Both the position numbers and the translations under genes were made by a program. Under the pieces are notes generated by a model that made no database searches, had not been told where the DNA came from, and saw only the letters and a list, made by a program, of their open reading frames with translations. Positions 6,732-15,992 of a DNA stretch of 41,586 nt are shown here, one piece after another; within the stretch, counting starts at the first letter, position 1; every line of letters begins with the position of its first letter. The stretch is from Comamonadaceae bacterium (GTDB taxonomy: Bacteria; Pseudomonadota; Gammaproteobacteria; Burkholderiales; Burkholderiaceae_C): assembly GCA_027486755.1 (NCBI GenBank), contig JAIXOM010000039.1, forward strand, positions 1-41,586. The letters run 5' to 3'.

Positions 6732-6945
6732 GCTGCCACACGTCTCGGGCGCCGAAATTCAGCGCGCCCTTGAACGGCTGGGGTTTCAAAACGCGCGGCA
6801 AAGTGGGAGCCACGTGGTTATGAGACGCGAATCCAAAGGCTGCGTCGTCCCGATGCACGGCGAAGTCAAGATCGGCACGCTCGCAGGCCTACTCCGTCAA
6901 GCTGATGTCACACCGGAAGAATTCATGGCGGCTCTGCGGAAGTGA
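6724..6945 (+). CDS. hicA: HicA-type mRNA interferase toxin
   Basis: A 73-residue protein of the HicA dsRBD-like fold: VSGAEIQRALERLGF, then QSGSHVVMRRES with the catalytic His of the GSH motif, then GEVKIGTLAGLLRQADVTPEEF. All landmarks of an active ribosome-independent mRNA interferase are present and the length is normal. It overlaps hicB by 8 bases, so translation is coupled. Confidence 0.92.
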   Translation: MPKLPHVSGAEIQRALERLGFQNARQSGSHVVMRRESKGCVVPMHGEVKIGTLAGLLRQADVTPEEFMAALRK

Positions 6946-7063
6946 CGCCCAAAGAATAAGGATAGATCGCGCGAAGCCGTGACCTGATCCGTTTGTTGGA
7001 CAAGCCCGGTGATGGAGATTGAAGCGGGACCTTGCGCCCCTGCAGATTGATCCGGTGGAGATG
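6946..7063. other. Spacer between hicA and alaS
   Basis: The two genes converge here. No hairpin with a T-run, no repeat and no coding potential were seen. This sequence is part of the unique insert between the two alaS 3' ends. Confidence 0.5.
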
Positions 7064-9688
7064 TCAGACCCGCTCGCTGACCCAGCCCTGCACCGAGGCC
7101 AGCGCAGCGCCCAGCTTGCTGGCGTCGGTGCCGCCGGCCATGGCCATGTCGGGCTTGCCGCCGCCTTTGCCGCCGACCTGCTGGGCCACGAAGTTGACCA
7201 ACTCGCCGGCTTTGACTTTGCCCACGCTGTCAGCGGTCACACCCGCGGCGATTTGCACCTTGTCGCCGTCTACAGCGGCCAGCACGATGGCGGCGGTCTT
7301 GAGCTTGTCCTTGAGCTTGTCCATGGTCTCGCGCAGGGTCTTGGCGTCGGCCCCTTCGAGCCTGGCGGCCAGCACCTTCAGGCCTTTGACATCGACGGCC
7401 TGCGCCATCAATTCGTCGCCCTGGCTGGAGGCCAGCTTGCCCTTGAGGGCCGAGACTTCTTTCTCCAGGGTTTTGACCTGCTCGAGCACCTGCGCAATGC
7501 GGGCATTCAATTCAGCGGTCGGCGCCTTGAGCGAGCCGGCCGCTTGAGCCACGGTGTCTTCCAGCGACTGCAGGTAAGCCAGGGCGTTGGCGCCGGTGAC
7601 CGCTTCAATGCGGCGGACGCCAGCGGCCACGCCGCTTTCAGCGACGACCTTGAACAGGCCAATATCGCCAGTGGCCTTGACATGGGTGCCGCCGCACAAC
7701 TCGCGGCTGCTGCCGATGTCGAGCACCCGCACGGTCTCGCCGTATTTCTCGCCAAAGAGCATCATGGCGCCGGTCTTTTGCGCCGATTCAATGTCCATCA
7801 CCCGCGCCTGCGCTGCTGCATTGGCCAGAATTTCCGCATTGACCTTGGCCTCGATCTGCCGAATTTGCGCATCGCTGACTGGCGCGTTGTGCGCAAAGTC
7901 AAAGCGGGTGCGCTCGGCATTGACCAGGCTGCCCTTTTGCTGCACATGGCTGCCCAGCACCTCGCGCAGGGCTTTGTGCATCAGGTGGGTGGCGCTGTGG
8001 TTGCGCACGGTGGCGGCGCGCAGTGCCAGGTCGACACTGGCAGCAACCGAGTCACCGACGGCCAGCGTGCCCTGCTCCTGCACACCATGGTGACCAAAGA
8101 CATCAGCCTTGATCTTCTGGGTGTCGGCCACTGAAAAGCGGGCCGAGCCAGAGCTGATGAGACCCTCATCGCCAACCTGGCCGCCGCTTTCGGCATAAAA
8201 CGGCGTGCTGCTGAGCACCACCACGCCCTGCTGGCCGGCCTTGAGTTCGGCCACCGGCGTGCCATCGAGGTACAGAGCCAACACCTTGGCGCTGGCCTCC
8301 AGCTGGTCGTAGCCCACAAAGGCATTGCCGGCGCCGGTGTAGTCCAGCGCTTTGTCCATCTTGAACTTGCCGGAAGCCCTGGCCTGGGACTTCTGCTTTT
8401 CCATGGCGGCAGCAAAACCGGCCTCGTCGACGGTCAGGCCACGCTCGCGGCAGACGTCATTGGTCAGGTCCAGCGGGAAGCCGTAGGTGTCGTGCAGTTT
8501 GAAAGCCACATCGCCCGGCAGTTGCTGGGCACCACCGGCAAGAGCGCTGTCAAGAATCTCCATGCCATTGGCCAGGGTCTCAAAGAAACGTTCTTCTTCC
8601 TGCTTGAGCACCTCAGTGACCCGCTGGGCATCGGAACGCAGGCGCGGATAAGCCTGGCCCATGAGCCGGTCCAACTCGGCCACCAGCTTGTGGAAAAAAG
8701 GCTTTTTCTGACCCAGCTTATAGCCGTGGCGAATGGCGCGGCGGATGATGCGGCGCTGCACATAGCCGCGGCCTTCGTTCGAAGGCACCACGCCGTCGCT
8801 GACCAAAAAGGCGGTGGCGCGCAGATGGTCCGCAATCACGCGCAGGCTGGGGCTGGTCAGATCGGTGCAGCCGGTCTCCTGGGCAGCGGCCTTGATCAGC
8901 GCATCAAACAGGTCAATCTCGTAGTTGCTGTGCACATGCTGCAAGATAGCCGCCAGGCGCTCCAGGCCCATGCCGGTGTCCACGCAGGGGGCGGGCAGCG
9001 GGGTGAGCGAGTCGTCTTCATGCATCTCGAACTGCATGAAGACGTTGTTCCAGATCTCGATGAAGCGGTCGCCGTCTTCCTCGGGGCTGCCCGGGGGGCC
9101 GCCGGGAATGTGATCGCCATGGTCGTAGAAGATTTCCGAGCAAGGCCCGCAAGGGCCGGTGTCGGCCATCATCCAGAAGTTGTCGCTTTTGTAGCGGCCG
9201 CCCTTGTTGTCGCCGATGCGGATCACCCGCTCAGGCGGCAAGCCGATTTCCTTTGTCCAAACGTCGTAGGCCTCATCGTCTTCCTGGTAGACGGTGGCCA
9301 GCAGCCGCTCTTTGGGCAGCTTGTAGACCTCGGTGAGCAGTTCCCAGGCCCACTTGAGCGACTCGCGCTTGAAGTAGTCGCCAAAGCTCCAGTTGCCCAG
9401 CATCTCAAAGAAGGTATGGTGGCGCGCGGTGTAACCCACGTTTTCCAAGTCGTTGTGTTTGCCGCCTGCGCGCAGACAGGCTTGCACCGAGGCCGCGCGC
9501 ACATAAGAGCGCTTGTCGCTGCCCAGAAACACATCCTTGAACTGCACCATGCCCGAGTTGGTGAACATCAGGGTCGGGTCATTGCCGGGCACCAAGGGGC
9601 TGGAGGCCACCACGGTATGGCCCTTGGCGGCAAAGAAGTCCAGAAAGGATTTGCGAATGTCGGCGACATTCATGACGGGCTGGGTCAT
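7064..9688 (-). CDS. alaS: Alanine--tRNA ligase
   Basis: Cytoplasmic class II synthetase of 874 residues, full length for bacterial AlaS, charging tRNA-Ala. The N-terminal catalytic core starts [16 protein letters not shown] and includes the [15 protein letters not shown] motif. The editing domain has the zinc-type HSATHLMH motif near residue 561 and the ELCGGTHV motif near residue 663. The C-Ala domain ends with the glycine-rich [15 protein letters not shown] segment that is duplicated at 6239-6441. The ATG at 9688 is the natural start. It is divergent from the aldehyde dehydrogenase gene across a ~170-base promoter region. Confidence 0.98.
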   Translation of the reverse strand: MTQPVMNVADIRKSFLDFFAAKGHTVVASSPLVPGNDPTLMFTNSGMVQFKDVFLGSDKRSYVRAASVQACLRAGGKHNDLENVGYTARHHTFFEMLGNWSFGDYFKRESLKWAWELLTEVYKLPKERLLATVYQEDDEAYDVWTKEIGLPPERVIRIGDNKGGRYKSDNFWMMADTGPCGPCSEIFYDHGDHIPGGPPGSPEEDGDRFIEIWNNVFMQFEMHEDDSLTPLPAPCVDTGMGLERLAAILQHVHSNYEIDLFDALIKAAAQETGCTDLTSPSLRVIADHLRATAFLVSDGVVPSNEGRGYVQRRIIRRAIRHGYKLGQKKPFFHKLVAELDRLMGQAYPRLRSDAQRVTEVLKQEEERFFETLANGMEILDSALAGGAQQLPGDVAFKLHDTYGFPLDLTNDVCRERGLTVDEAGFAAAMEKQKSQARASGKFKMDKALDYTGAGNAFVGYDQLEASAKVLALYLDGTPVAELKAGQQGVVVLSSTPFYAESGGQVGDEGLISSGSARFSVADTQKIKADVFGHHGVQEQGTLAVGDSVAASVDLALRAATVRNHSATHLMHKALREVLGSHVQQKGSLVNAERTRFDFAHNAPVSDAQIRQIEAKVNAEILANAAAQARVMDIESAQKTGAMMLFGEKYGETVRVLDIGSSRELCGGTHVKATGDIGLFKVVAESGVAAGVRRIEAVTGANALAYLQSLEDTVAQAAGSLKAPTAELNARIAQVLEQVKTLEKEVSALKGKLASSQGDELMAQAVDVKGLKVLAARLEGADAKTLRETMDKLKDKLKTAAIVLAAVDGDKVQIAAGVTADSVGKVKAGELVNFVAQQVGGKGGGKPDMAMAGGTDASKLGAALASVQGWVSERV

Positions 9689-9857
9689 GGCGGGTATCTC
9701 TTGAGATCGAAAGCAGGAAAGGCCAGCATCAAGGGCCCTCCCAGGGTCAACCCGAGATTATCGCCGCCAGGGCGGGGGCTTGGCAGATGGGGTAAAACAT
9801 GGCGACGCCCTATCCTGAGCTAATCTCGCCCCTTTTTCCCAACATCGCCCTGAGACC
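9689..9857. promoter_or_regulatory. Divergent promoter region alaS / gabD
   Basis: This 169-base gap separates the divergent starts of alaS and gabD, so promoters for both genes must lie here. I could not identify convincing -35/-10 pairs or operators by eye. Confidence 0.35.
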
Positions 9858-11345
9858 GTGGATATGAACGCCTCCCCCCTGAACCTGCTCAAAGACCCCA
9901 GCCTGCTCAAGACGAACGCCTTGATCAACGGCCAGTGGGTGGCTACCAGCCGCCGTTTCGAGGTGCTGGACCCCGCCACCGGCCAGAAACTGGCCGAGGT
10001 GGCCAATTTGGGACCGGCCGAAGCTGAACAAGCCATAGCGGCGGCCAATGCTGCCTGGCCGGTCTGGCGCAACAAGACCGCCAAGGAGCGCAGCATCCTG
10101 ATGCGCAAGTGGTTCGACCTGCTGCTGGCTCACACCGAAGACCTGGCGCGCATGATGACCGCCGAAAACGGCAAGCCGCTGGCCGAGTCGCGCGGCGAAG
10201 TGGCTTATGGCGCGAGCTTTGTGGAATGGTTTGCCGAAGAAGCCAAACGCATCAACGGTGAAACCCTGCCTCAGTTTGACAACAACCGGCGCCTGCTGGT
10301 GCTGCGCCAGCCGATCGGCGTGTGCGCGGCCATCACGCCCTGGAACTTCCCGCTGGCCATGATCACCCGCAAGGTGGCCCCCGCACTGGCCGCTGGCTGT
10401 ACGGTGGTGATCAAGCCGGCCGAGCTCACGCCGCTGACCGCTCTGGCTGCGGCCGAGCTGGCCTTGCGCGCCGGCATCCCGCCGGGGGTGATCAACATCG
10501 TCACCAGCGATGGCCCCGGCAGCGTCGAAGTGGGCAAGGTGTTTTGCGCCAGCGATGTGGTGCGCCACATCAGCTTTACCGGCTCGACCGAGGTCGGCCG
10601 CATCCTGATGGCGCAGTCGGCCCCCACGGTCAAAAAAATGTCGCTAGAACTCGGCGGTAACGCGCCCTTCATCGTCTTTGACGACGCCGACATCGATTCG
10701 GCGGTCGAGGGCGCTTTTGCCAGCAAATACCGCAATGCCGGCCAGACCTGTGTCTGCTCCAACCGCATCTATGTGCAGGAGGCGGTGTATGAGGAGTTCA
10801 GCCAGAAGTTCGCCGCCAAGGTCAAGACCGCCAAGGTCGGCAACGGCTTTGAGGAGGGGGTGAACCAGGGCCCGCTGATCGAGCCGGCGGCGCTGGTCAA
10901 GGTCGAGCGTCATGTGCAAGACGCCCTGGCCAAGGGCGCGCGCATCCTCACTGGGGGTAAGCGCATCTCCGGCGGTTCAGGCCAGTTCTTCGAGCCCACC
11001 GTGGTGGCCGACGCCACCGCCGACATGGTCTGCGCCCGCGAGGAAACCTTTGGCCCCTTCGCGCCCATCTTCAAATTCAAGACCGAGCAAGAAGCCATCA
11101 CTGCGGCCAACCACACCGAATTCGGTCTGGCCAGCTACTTCTACAGCCGCGATGTGGGCCGAATCTTTCGCGTGAGCGAAGCGCTGGAGTACGGCATGGT
11201 GGGCATCAACGTCGGCATCCTGGCCACCGAGCATGTGCCCTTCGGCGGGGTCAAGCAGTCGGGTCTAGGGCGTGAAGGCTCGCACCACGGCATCGACGAA
11301 TACGTGGAAATCAAATTCCTGTGCGTGGGCGACGTGCTGCGCTGA
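9858..11345 (+). CDS. gabD: NAD(P)-dependent succinate-semialdehyde dehydrogenase
   Basis: A 495-residue aldehyde dehydrogenase close in length and sequence to GabD, which oxidises succinate semialdehyde to succinate. The cofactor segment TPWNFPLAMITRKVAPALAA is intact. The catalytic Glu lies in LELGGNAP (~residue 264) and the catalytic Cys in GQTCVCSNR (~residue 298). The Cys-x-Cys-Ser arrangement is typical of GabD, as is the ending PFGGVKQSGLGREGS with YVEIKFLC. The start may be the GTG at 9858 or the ATG at 9864. No gabT is adjacent, so a role in GABA or another semialdehyde pathway is inferred from the family alone. Confidence 0.92.
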   Translation: MDMNASPLNLLKDPSLLKTNALINGQWVATSRRFEVLDPATGQKLAEVANLGPAEAEQAIAAANAAWPVWRNKTAKERSILMRKWFDLLLAHTEDLARMMTAENGKPLAESRGEVAYGASFVEWFAEEAKRINGETLPQFDNNRRLLVLRQPIGVCAAITPWNFPLAMITRKVAPALAAGCTVVIKPAELTPLTALAAAELALRAGIPPGVINIVTSDGPGSVEVGKVFCASDVVRHISFTGSTEVGRILMAQSAPTVKKMSLELGGNAPFIVFDDADIDSAVEGAFASKYRNAGQTCVCSNRIYVQEAVYEEFSQKFAAKVKTAKVGNGFEEGVNQGPLIEPAALVKVERHVQDALAKGARILTGGKRISGGSGQFFEPTVVADATADMVCAREETFGPFAPIFKFKTEQEAITAANHTEFGLASYFYSRDVGRIFRVSEALEYGMVGINVGILATEHVPFGGVKQSGLGREGSHHGIDEYVEIKFLCVGDVLR

Positions 11346-11380
11346 GCGACGTGCTGCTCTAAGCAGCTTGTGTCCAGGCT

Positions 11381-12331
11381 TTAGTCAAGCCAGGGCAGAC
11401 TGTGAAAGGCATAGCCGCCCAGCAGGTGATCATGCATCCAGCCGGTGGATGACTGCCAGGTCGGTTGTGCCCGTAAGGTCCACTCCACAAAGGGAGCCAG
11501 CAGCGGCTGACTGGCGCGCAGACTCGGTCGCGCGAGCTCGGGATAGGCCGTCGCCGATGTATCTTCGGCGTACGACATGAAGCTCCAAGTCAGAGCCGAG
11601 ACCCACAGCAGCAGGAACAACAGGGGCGGGCGCCAAGGCGCTGCAAGCTTGCCGGGCCAGCAGCGCTGAGCCACCAAGCTGGCCAGCAAGCACAGATTGG
11701 CCATACCGAACAACAGCGAAACGCCCAGTGCAATGGGAACCATGACCGCACGGCGGTAGGCGTCGGTCAGCAGTTGATCCGGCCAGGGCTGCGCGTTCAT
11801 CGCAGCCTCCAGCCCCTTGGCCTGAATATCGGCGGGCGTCAGTCCGAGGGTGATCGCCGGCAGCAAGGCGCGCCAAGCGGGGCGACTGTTGGCAGGCAGC
11901 CGCTCAAATTGCACCAGCGGCTTGCCTCGAACGAGCAATTGACCACCGAGCAGCGCCGGCGCCAGTTGCTGTGCATACAAACTCATTTGCTTGTCTTGCG
12001 CGCTGGCCTGCGAAACAATGCGTTCGACCAGCCAGTGCTGCAGATGCCACATCAAGGTAACACCCACCAGCAGGCTGAGCAGCAAGGCCAATGCTGGCAT
12101 CATGCCCCGCCGCAGCAGCGCACGGGTGAGCCACAGCGATAGTCCCAGGCCCGAGATCAGGCGGGCCCAGACTTCAAGGTCTTTGAGAGCGCCGAGCTCG
12201 GGCGCAGCGGCCGAGCTAACTTCCATCAGGTGATGGTTGAAGGACAGCTCCAGCACCGCATAGGCGGCAAGCAGCACCAGCAACCACCAGGGCGGGGCTT
12301 CACGGCTCGGGATTGAAGGGGCTGAACTCAC
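11381..12331 (-). CDS. Unidentified multi-pass membrane protein
   Basis: A 316-residue protein not recognised as a known family. Hydrophobic segments are visible near residues 14-32 (WWLLVLLAAYAVLEL), 55-70, 76-95 (MPALALLLSLLVGVTLMW), 195-220 (VMVPIALGVSLLFGMANLCLL) and 233-250. A soluble loop of ~100 residues sits between the third and fourth, and a non-hydrophobic C-terminus rich in Trp, Ser and Pro follows. The start codon is a GTG at 12331. It lies alone between gabD and the tRNA gene. Codon use is like the neighbours, so it is likely a real lineage-specific gene. Confidence 0.75.
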   Translation of the reverse strand: MSSAPSIPSREAPPWWLLVLLAAYAVLELSFNHHLMEVSSAAAPELGALKDLEVWARLISGLGLSLWLTRALLRRGMMPALALLLSLLVGVTLMWHLQHWLVERIVSQASAQDKQMSLYAQQLAPALLGGQLLVRGKPLVQFERLPANSRPAWRALLPAITLGLTPADIQAKGLEAAMNAQPWPDQLLTDAYRRAVMVPIALGVSLLFGMANLCLLASLVAQRCWPGKLAAPWRPPLLFLLLWVSALTWSFMSYAEDTSATAYPELARPSLRASQPLLAPFVEWTLRAQPTWQSSTGWMHDHLLGGYAFHSLPWLD

Positions 12332-12442
12332 CCGGAATATTTTCTATGACATCCGGGCCAAACGCAGCCTGCCGTGGCCTTACCTGACTCTTGTCCTTGA
12401 ACCCAGGCAACCAAGCTTGCGCCTGCCCTAGAATGAGCGTAC

Positions 12443-12516
12443 GCGGGCGTCGTTCAATGGCAGGACCTGAGCTTCCCAAGCTCAAGACGTGGGTTCGATT
12501 CCCATCGCCCGCTCCA
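12443..12516 (+). tRNA. tRNA-Gly (anticodon CCC)
   Basis: A full cloverleaf is present. The acceptor stem is GCGGGCG/CGCCCGC, the D arm GTTC...GGAC, and the anticodon arm TGAGC-TTCCCAA-GCTCA with anticodon CCC. The T arm contains TTCGATT, the discriminator is T, and CCA is encoded at 12514-12516. The gene occupies the gap between the membrane protein and the receptor gene. Confidence 0.97.
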
Positions 12517-12540
12517 GACAAAAATCCCCGCCCTTGGCGC

Positions 12541-13524
12541 CTACTCCCCCTTGATGCCCGCGCCGCGGATGACCGGCGCCCACTTGAGGGTTTCTGCGGC
12601 AATAAAAGCCGCCGCACCTTCAGGTGTAACCGGTTCTAGGTTGTCCAGCCCCAGGTCTGCAAAGCTTTTTTGCACCTCGCTGCCTGCCACCACCGCATTG
12701 ATCTCACGGTTCAGGCGATCGACGATGGCCTTGGGTGTGCCCTTGGGCACCAGGATCGCGTTCCAGCCGTAGGCACTGAAGCCGGGCATGCCGGCTTCAT
12801 CGAGGGTAGGCACGTCGGGCGCTGACTTCAAACGCTTGGGCGTAGTCACACCTAGGCCCATCAGCCGGCCGGTTTTGAGGTGCGCCACCGCCGAAGAGGC
12901 CTGACCCACCATGAAGGCCACCTGCCCGCTGAGCAAATCCGTCATCGCAGGCGCCTCGCCCTTGTAGGGCACATGCTGTGCATTCAATCCGGCTGAGCGT
13001 ATGAAGTGCTCGGCCGCTATGTGCAGGGTCGTTCCCACGCCTGAGGATGCATAGCTGTACTTGTCGGGCTGTGTCTTAAGCAGGCTGATAAAGGATCGCA
13101 GGTTTTTGGCCGGCACCGAGGGATGAACAGTCAGCATCAAAGGGGTGATGTTGACCATGGCCACCGCAATCAGATCGTCCGGCGCGTAAGGCAGCTTGGC
13201 ATACACCGTGGGAGAAAAGCTGTAGGCCGCCGAGGCAAACAGCAAGGTGTGGCCATCAGGAGCAGCTTTGGCGGCTGCGTCTGTGCCTATGGTCGAGCCA
13301 GCACCGGCCCTGTTTTCCACCACCACGGCCTGCTTGAGCCGCTCAGCCAGGCCCTTGGCCACGCTGCGTGCCACCACATCGGTACCCCCTCCAGCTGGAA
13401 ACGGAACGATGAGCCGTAGCGGTCGATCAGGATAAGCCCCCTGGGCTTGCGCCAGACCTGCAACAGCGGCCAGCAAGCCAGACAGAACCCCAAGCCTCGC
13501 AAGGCTGAATTTGTTCTTCAACAT
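12541..13524 (-). CDS. Bug/TctC-family tripartite tricarboxylate transporter receptor
   Basis: A 327-residue periplasmic binding protein. It has a Sec signal peptide (MLKNKFSLARLGVLSGLLAA, cleavage after AQA near residue 27), then YPDRPLRLIVPFPAGGGTD, the Bug-family ligand-binding start. Later landmarks are GVGTTLHIAAEHF, HVPYKGEAPAMTDLLSGQV and WNAILVPKGTPKAIVDRLN. The family binds carboxylates or aromatic acids and usually works without adjacent membrane subunits in Burkholderiales, as here. AGGAGAGAGG precedes the ATG. It lies downstream of the flavin monooxygenase on the same strand, ~300 bases away, so a shared substrate is possible but not shown. Confidence 0.93.
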   Translation of the reverse strand: MLKNKFSLARLGVLSGLLAAVAGLAQAQGAYPDRPLRLIVPFPAGGGTDVVARSVAKGLAERLKQAVVVENRAGAGSTIGTDAAAKAAPDGHTLLFASAAYSFSPTVYAKLPYAPDDLIAVAMVNITPLMLTVHPSVPAKNLRSFISLLKTQPDKYSYASSGVGTTLHIAAEHFIRSAGLNAQHVPYKGEAPAMTDLLSGQVAFMVGQASSAVAHLKTGRLMGLGVTTPKRLKSAPDVPTLDEAGMPGFSAYGWNAILVPKGTPKAIVDRLNREINAVVAGSEVQKSFADLGLDNLEPVTPEGAAAFIAAETLKWAPVIRGAGIKGE

Positions 13525-13821
13525 CCTCTCTCCTTAGTTTTTTAGCAATCGCAAACCAATCTAGGGCTAGGCTTGCGGCCGAGGTGCAATGCCCGAAAGC
13601 TCGGCCGCATCTATCTTGATGCAATCACCCATTTTTGACAAGGCTTGAGAGGCAAAGAGATTTCCGGTGCAGATTTTCAAAAATGAAAAAAGATCCTTAT
13701 CGGGCGGTGTCGTGGGCCATGACATCGGCGGCGGATCGGGCCAGGCCGCCGGACACAGCCATCGGACTACTCGGCAGGGCGATGTTGGACCAGCAGACCA
13801 AGGGCCCGCCCAGCGCCCCCT
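13525..13821. other. Intergenic region between receptor and monooxygenase genes
   Basis: This 297-base gap holds the upstream region of the receptor gene. The part at 13525-13700 is relatively AT-rich. On the minus strand just after the monooxygenase stop, a ~40-codon open stretch (ALGGPLVCWSNIALPS...) runs to a TAA without its own start. It might be a gene scrap or part of an alternative C-terminus after a frameshift. Nothing else is seen. Confidence 0.4.
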
Positions 13822-15609
13822 TCAGCTCGTGTGATGCACCTTGGCAAGCCGGTAGACCGGCGTCGCAATGCCTTCATAGCGCGCCTTGAGCTGCAGGCCC
13901 ATGAACTGCGAGTAGTGCCGATTCTGGTGCAGGTTGCCGCCTTGCACCCACAGGTGCGGCACCTGGGTGGGCTTCCACATATTGCGCAGCTCGCCTTCCC
14001 AGGGGCCGGGGTCTTTGGGCGTGTTTGATCCCAAGCCCCAGACCTTGCCCAGGCGCTGAGCGACCTCGGGCGAGATCAGGTCCGCCAGCCATTGATTCAT
14101 GGAGCCGTAGCCAGTGGCGTAGACGATCAGATCGGCCGCCATTTCGGTGCCGTCGCTGAGCACCACCGAGCGCGGTTTGATCTGCGCAATATTGACGCCG
14201 CTCTTGAGCTTGATGCTGCCATTGGCCACCAGCTCTGAAGCGCCCACATCGATGTAGTAGCCCGAACCGCGGCGCAGATACTTCATGAAGAGGCCCGAGC
14301 CGTCAACGCCAAAGTCGAGCAGGAAGCCGGCTTTTTCCAGGCGACCATACAAATCGGCCTCGCGCTTTTTCATCTCCTCATAGACCGGGATATGAAAGCT
14401 GTGCATGATCTTGTAAGGCACACTGGCAAAGACCAAGTCGGCGGTATGGTGGTCGATACCGTTTTTGACCGCCTGCTCTGAATAGAGCCCGCCCAAGGCC
14501 AGTTCCATCAGGGCTTTGGACGGCGCGATGTGGGTGGACGAGCGCTGGATCATGGTGGTGTCCACGTCTTGCTCCCACAGCGCGGCGCAGATGTCATGCG
14601 CGGAATTGTTGGAGCCCAGCACCAGCGCCTTCTTGCCGCGGTAGTTTTCGGCGCCCGGGAATTTGCTGGAGTGAAACTGGTCGCCTTCGAAGCTGTCGGC
14701 GCCAGGGATCTGAGGCACGCTGGGGTAGCCCGAGACGCCCAGGGCAATCACCAGCTCCTTGGGCCGCAGGGTCAGCTCCCGGCCTTCGCGCTCCACGGTG
14801 ATCTCCCACTCCTGGCGCTTGTCGTTGTAGCTAGCCTTTTTGCAGGTGGTGGAATTCCAGTAATTCAGCTCCATGACCTTGGTGTACATCTCCAGCCAAT
14901 CGCCGATCTTGTCCTTGGGCGCAAACACCGGCCAATCTTCCGGAAAGGGCATATAGGGCAGGTGGTCGTACCAGACCGGGTCATGCAGGCACAGACTCTT
15001 GTAGCGGTTGCGCCAAGAATCGCCGGCGCGTGCATTCTTTTCGATGATGATGGCCGGCACGCCAAGCTTGCGCAGCCGTGCGCCCAAGATAATGCCAGCC
15101 TGCCCGCCGCCGATGATCACCGCATAGGGCTGCCGGGTGTAACCGAGTTCGCGGGCTTCTTCCTCACGCTGCTCTTTCCAGGTGGGGCGTCCCTTGTAGG
15201 CGCCATGCTCCACACCCTGGGGGCGGGTCAGGCCTTTGGCCTCCTCGAAGCCCTTGAGCTCGACCAGGGTGGTCAGCAATGTCCAGGCCTTGCCGTCCTT
15301 CAAACGCAACTGTCCCCGGCCACGCGCCACCGCCGTCTCGAAAGTCACCCAGGCCTCGGTCAAGCCATCAGCCTCGGTGGCCGTACCGTCGATGGCCCAG
15401 CCACTGGGCCTGACCTGATCCAGGCAGGCCTGCAGCATCTGAGCGATCTGATCGGGCCCCTCGCTGGTGACGATGTTCCAGGTGAAAGCCAGCAGATCGC
15501 GCCAGTAGCTTTCAGGGTGGAACATGGCAACGGCGGCCGGTACATCCCGGCGCTGTAGCGCGGCATCGAAGTCTTTGAGCCAGAGGCTAACGCGGTCTTG
15601 GGCGGTCAT
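13822..15609 (-). CDS. Flavin-containing monooxygenase with NTF2-like N-terminal domain
   Basis: A 595-residue NAD(P)H/FAD-dependent monooxygenase. Residues 1-~140 look like an NTF2/SnoaL-like domain (DFDAALQRRDVPAAVAMFHP, SYWRDLLAFTWN). The FAD Rossmann motif VIIGGGQAGIILGARLRKL follows near residue 165. A FMO-like SFEGDQFHSSKFP precedes a second dinucleotide-binding motif (ALVLGSNNSAHDICAALW). The ending VQGGNLHQNRHYSQFMGLQ is common to this group. It probably oxygenates a small organic or aromatic substrate; the substrate is unknown. The frame is open to 15666, but the ATG at 15609 has AAGGAG upstream. A palindrome GTTTGCAAAC lies ~155 bases upstream. Confidence 0.88.
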   Translation of the reverse strand: MTAQDRVSLWLKDFDAALQRRDVPAAVAMFHPESYWRDLLAFTWNIVTSEGPDQIAQMLQACLDQVRPSGWAIDGTATEADGLTEAWVTFETAVARGRGQLRLKDGKAWTLLTTLVELKGFEEAKGLTRPQGVEHGAYKGRPTWKEQREEEARELGYTRQPYAVIIGGGQAGIILGARLRKLGVPAIIIEKNARAGDSWRNRYKSLCLHDPVWYDHLPYMPFPEDWPVFAPKDKIGDWLEMYTKVMELNYWNSTTCKKASYNDKRQEWEITVEREGRELTLRPKELVIALGVSGYPSVPQIPGADSFEGDQFHSSKFPGAENYRGKKALVLGSNNSAHDICAALWEQDVDTTMIQRSSTHIAPSKALMELALGGLYSEQAVKNGIDHHTADLVFASVPYKIMHSFHIPVYEEMKKREADLYGRLEKAGFLLDFGVDGSGLFMKYLRRGSGYYIDVGASELVANGSIKLKSGVNIAQIKPRSVVLSDGTEMAADLIVYATGYGSMNQWLADLISPEVAQRLGKVWGLGSNTPKDPGPWEGELRNMWKPTQVPHLWVQGGNLHQNRHYSQFMGLQLKARYEGIATPVYRLAKVHHTS

Positions 15610-15762
15610 GATTGAAATCTCCTTGGGTGGGTAAACATAGGCCAACGCCTGCGACGGCCGCATCACGAGACTCGTGCGGAACTTCGCGCATCCTGGGCTG
15701 CAAGATCGAGGCGCAATTTAGAACAGGTTCTTTATAAAGCTCTGCTGGATTAATTCAATTGC

Positions 15763-15772
15763 GTTTGCAAAC
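15763..15772. promoter_or_regulatory. Palindrome GTTTGCAAAC upstream of the monooxygenase gene
   Basis: A perfect 10-base palindrome in the AT-rich part (15715-15780) of the monooxygenase upstream region. It could be a repressor site; no regulator gene is adjacent. Confidence 0.3.
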
Positions 15773-15864
15773 TATCAAACACTTGGCCTGAGAGACACGG
15801 TGAGTGAAGTTTTCCTTGGCCGCAGTGGGCAAGATGCGCTGCGGCGAAGTGAGCACCCTGCCCC

Positions 15865-15940
15865 GCGCGAATGGGGTAGGCCCGCCCGGCTCATGCTGCG
15901 GGTACACAGAAATCGCCGGCCGGGCCTACCCCATTCGCGC
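15865..15940. repeat. Long hairpin A of a twin element
   Basis: Arms 15865-15884 and 15921-15940 are perfect inverted copies (20 bp) with GCGC at both outer ends. After a C-C mismatch, five more pairs form (15886-15890 with 15915-15919). The 24-base loop 15891-15914 contains TCATGCTGCGGGTACACAG and AAATC. The reverse complement of the loop matches the loop of hairpin B, although the arms differ completely. Confidence 0.9.
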
Positions 15941-15988
15941 CCAGCCTTGGCTGGTCGCTGATGCACGGGTCAAGACAAAGCAACCCGT
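15941..15988. repeat. Two short hairpins between the twin elements
   Basis: CCAGCC-TT-GGCTGG (15941-15954) and ACGGGT...ACCCGT (15965-15970 with 15983-15988, 12-base loop) fill the space between hairpins A and B. Nearly the whole block 15865-16074 can therefore be paired. Confidence 0.65.
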
Positions 15989-15992
15989 CCCA

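Noticed and set aside
6442..7067. hicBA insert as an insertion sequence or transposon
   Set aside because: No transposase, no terminal inverted repeats and no short target duplication; the only repeat is the 203-bp alaS end.
12417..12434. A -35/-10 promoter for tRNA-Gly (TTGCGC and TAGAAT)
   Set aside because: The spacing between the two boxes is about six bases, far too short; no better pair was found by eye.
13635..13889. Plus-strand 84-codon frame between receptor and monooxygenase
   Set aside because: It overlaps the monooxygenase 3' end, has no family resemblance and no good ribosome-binding site.
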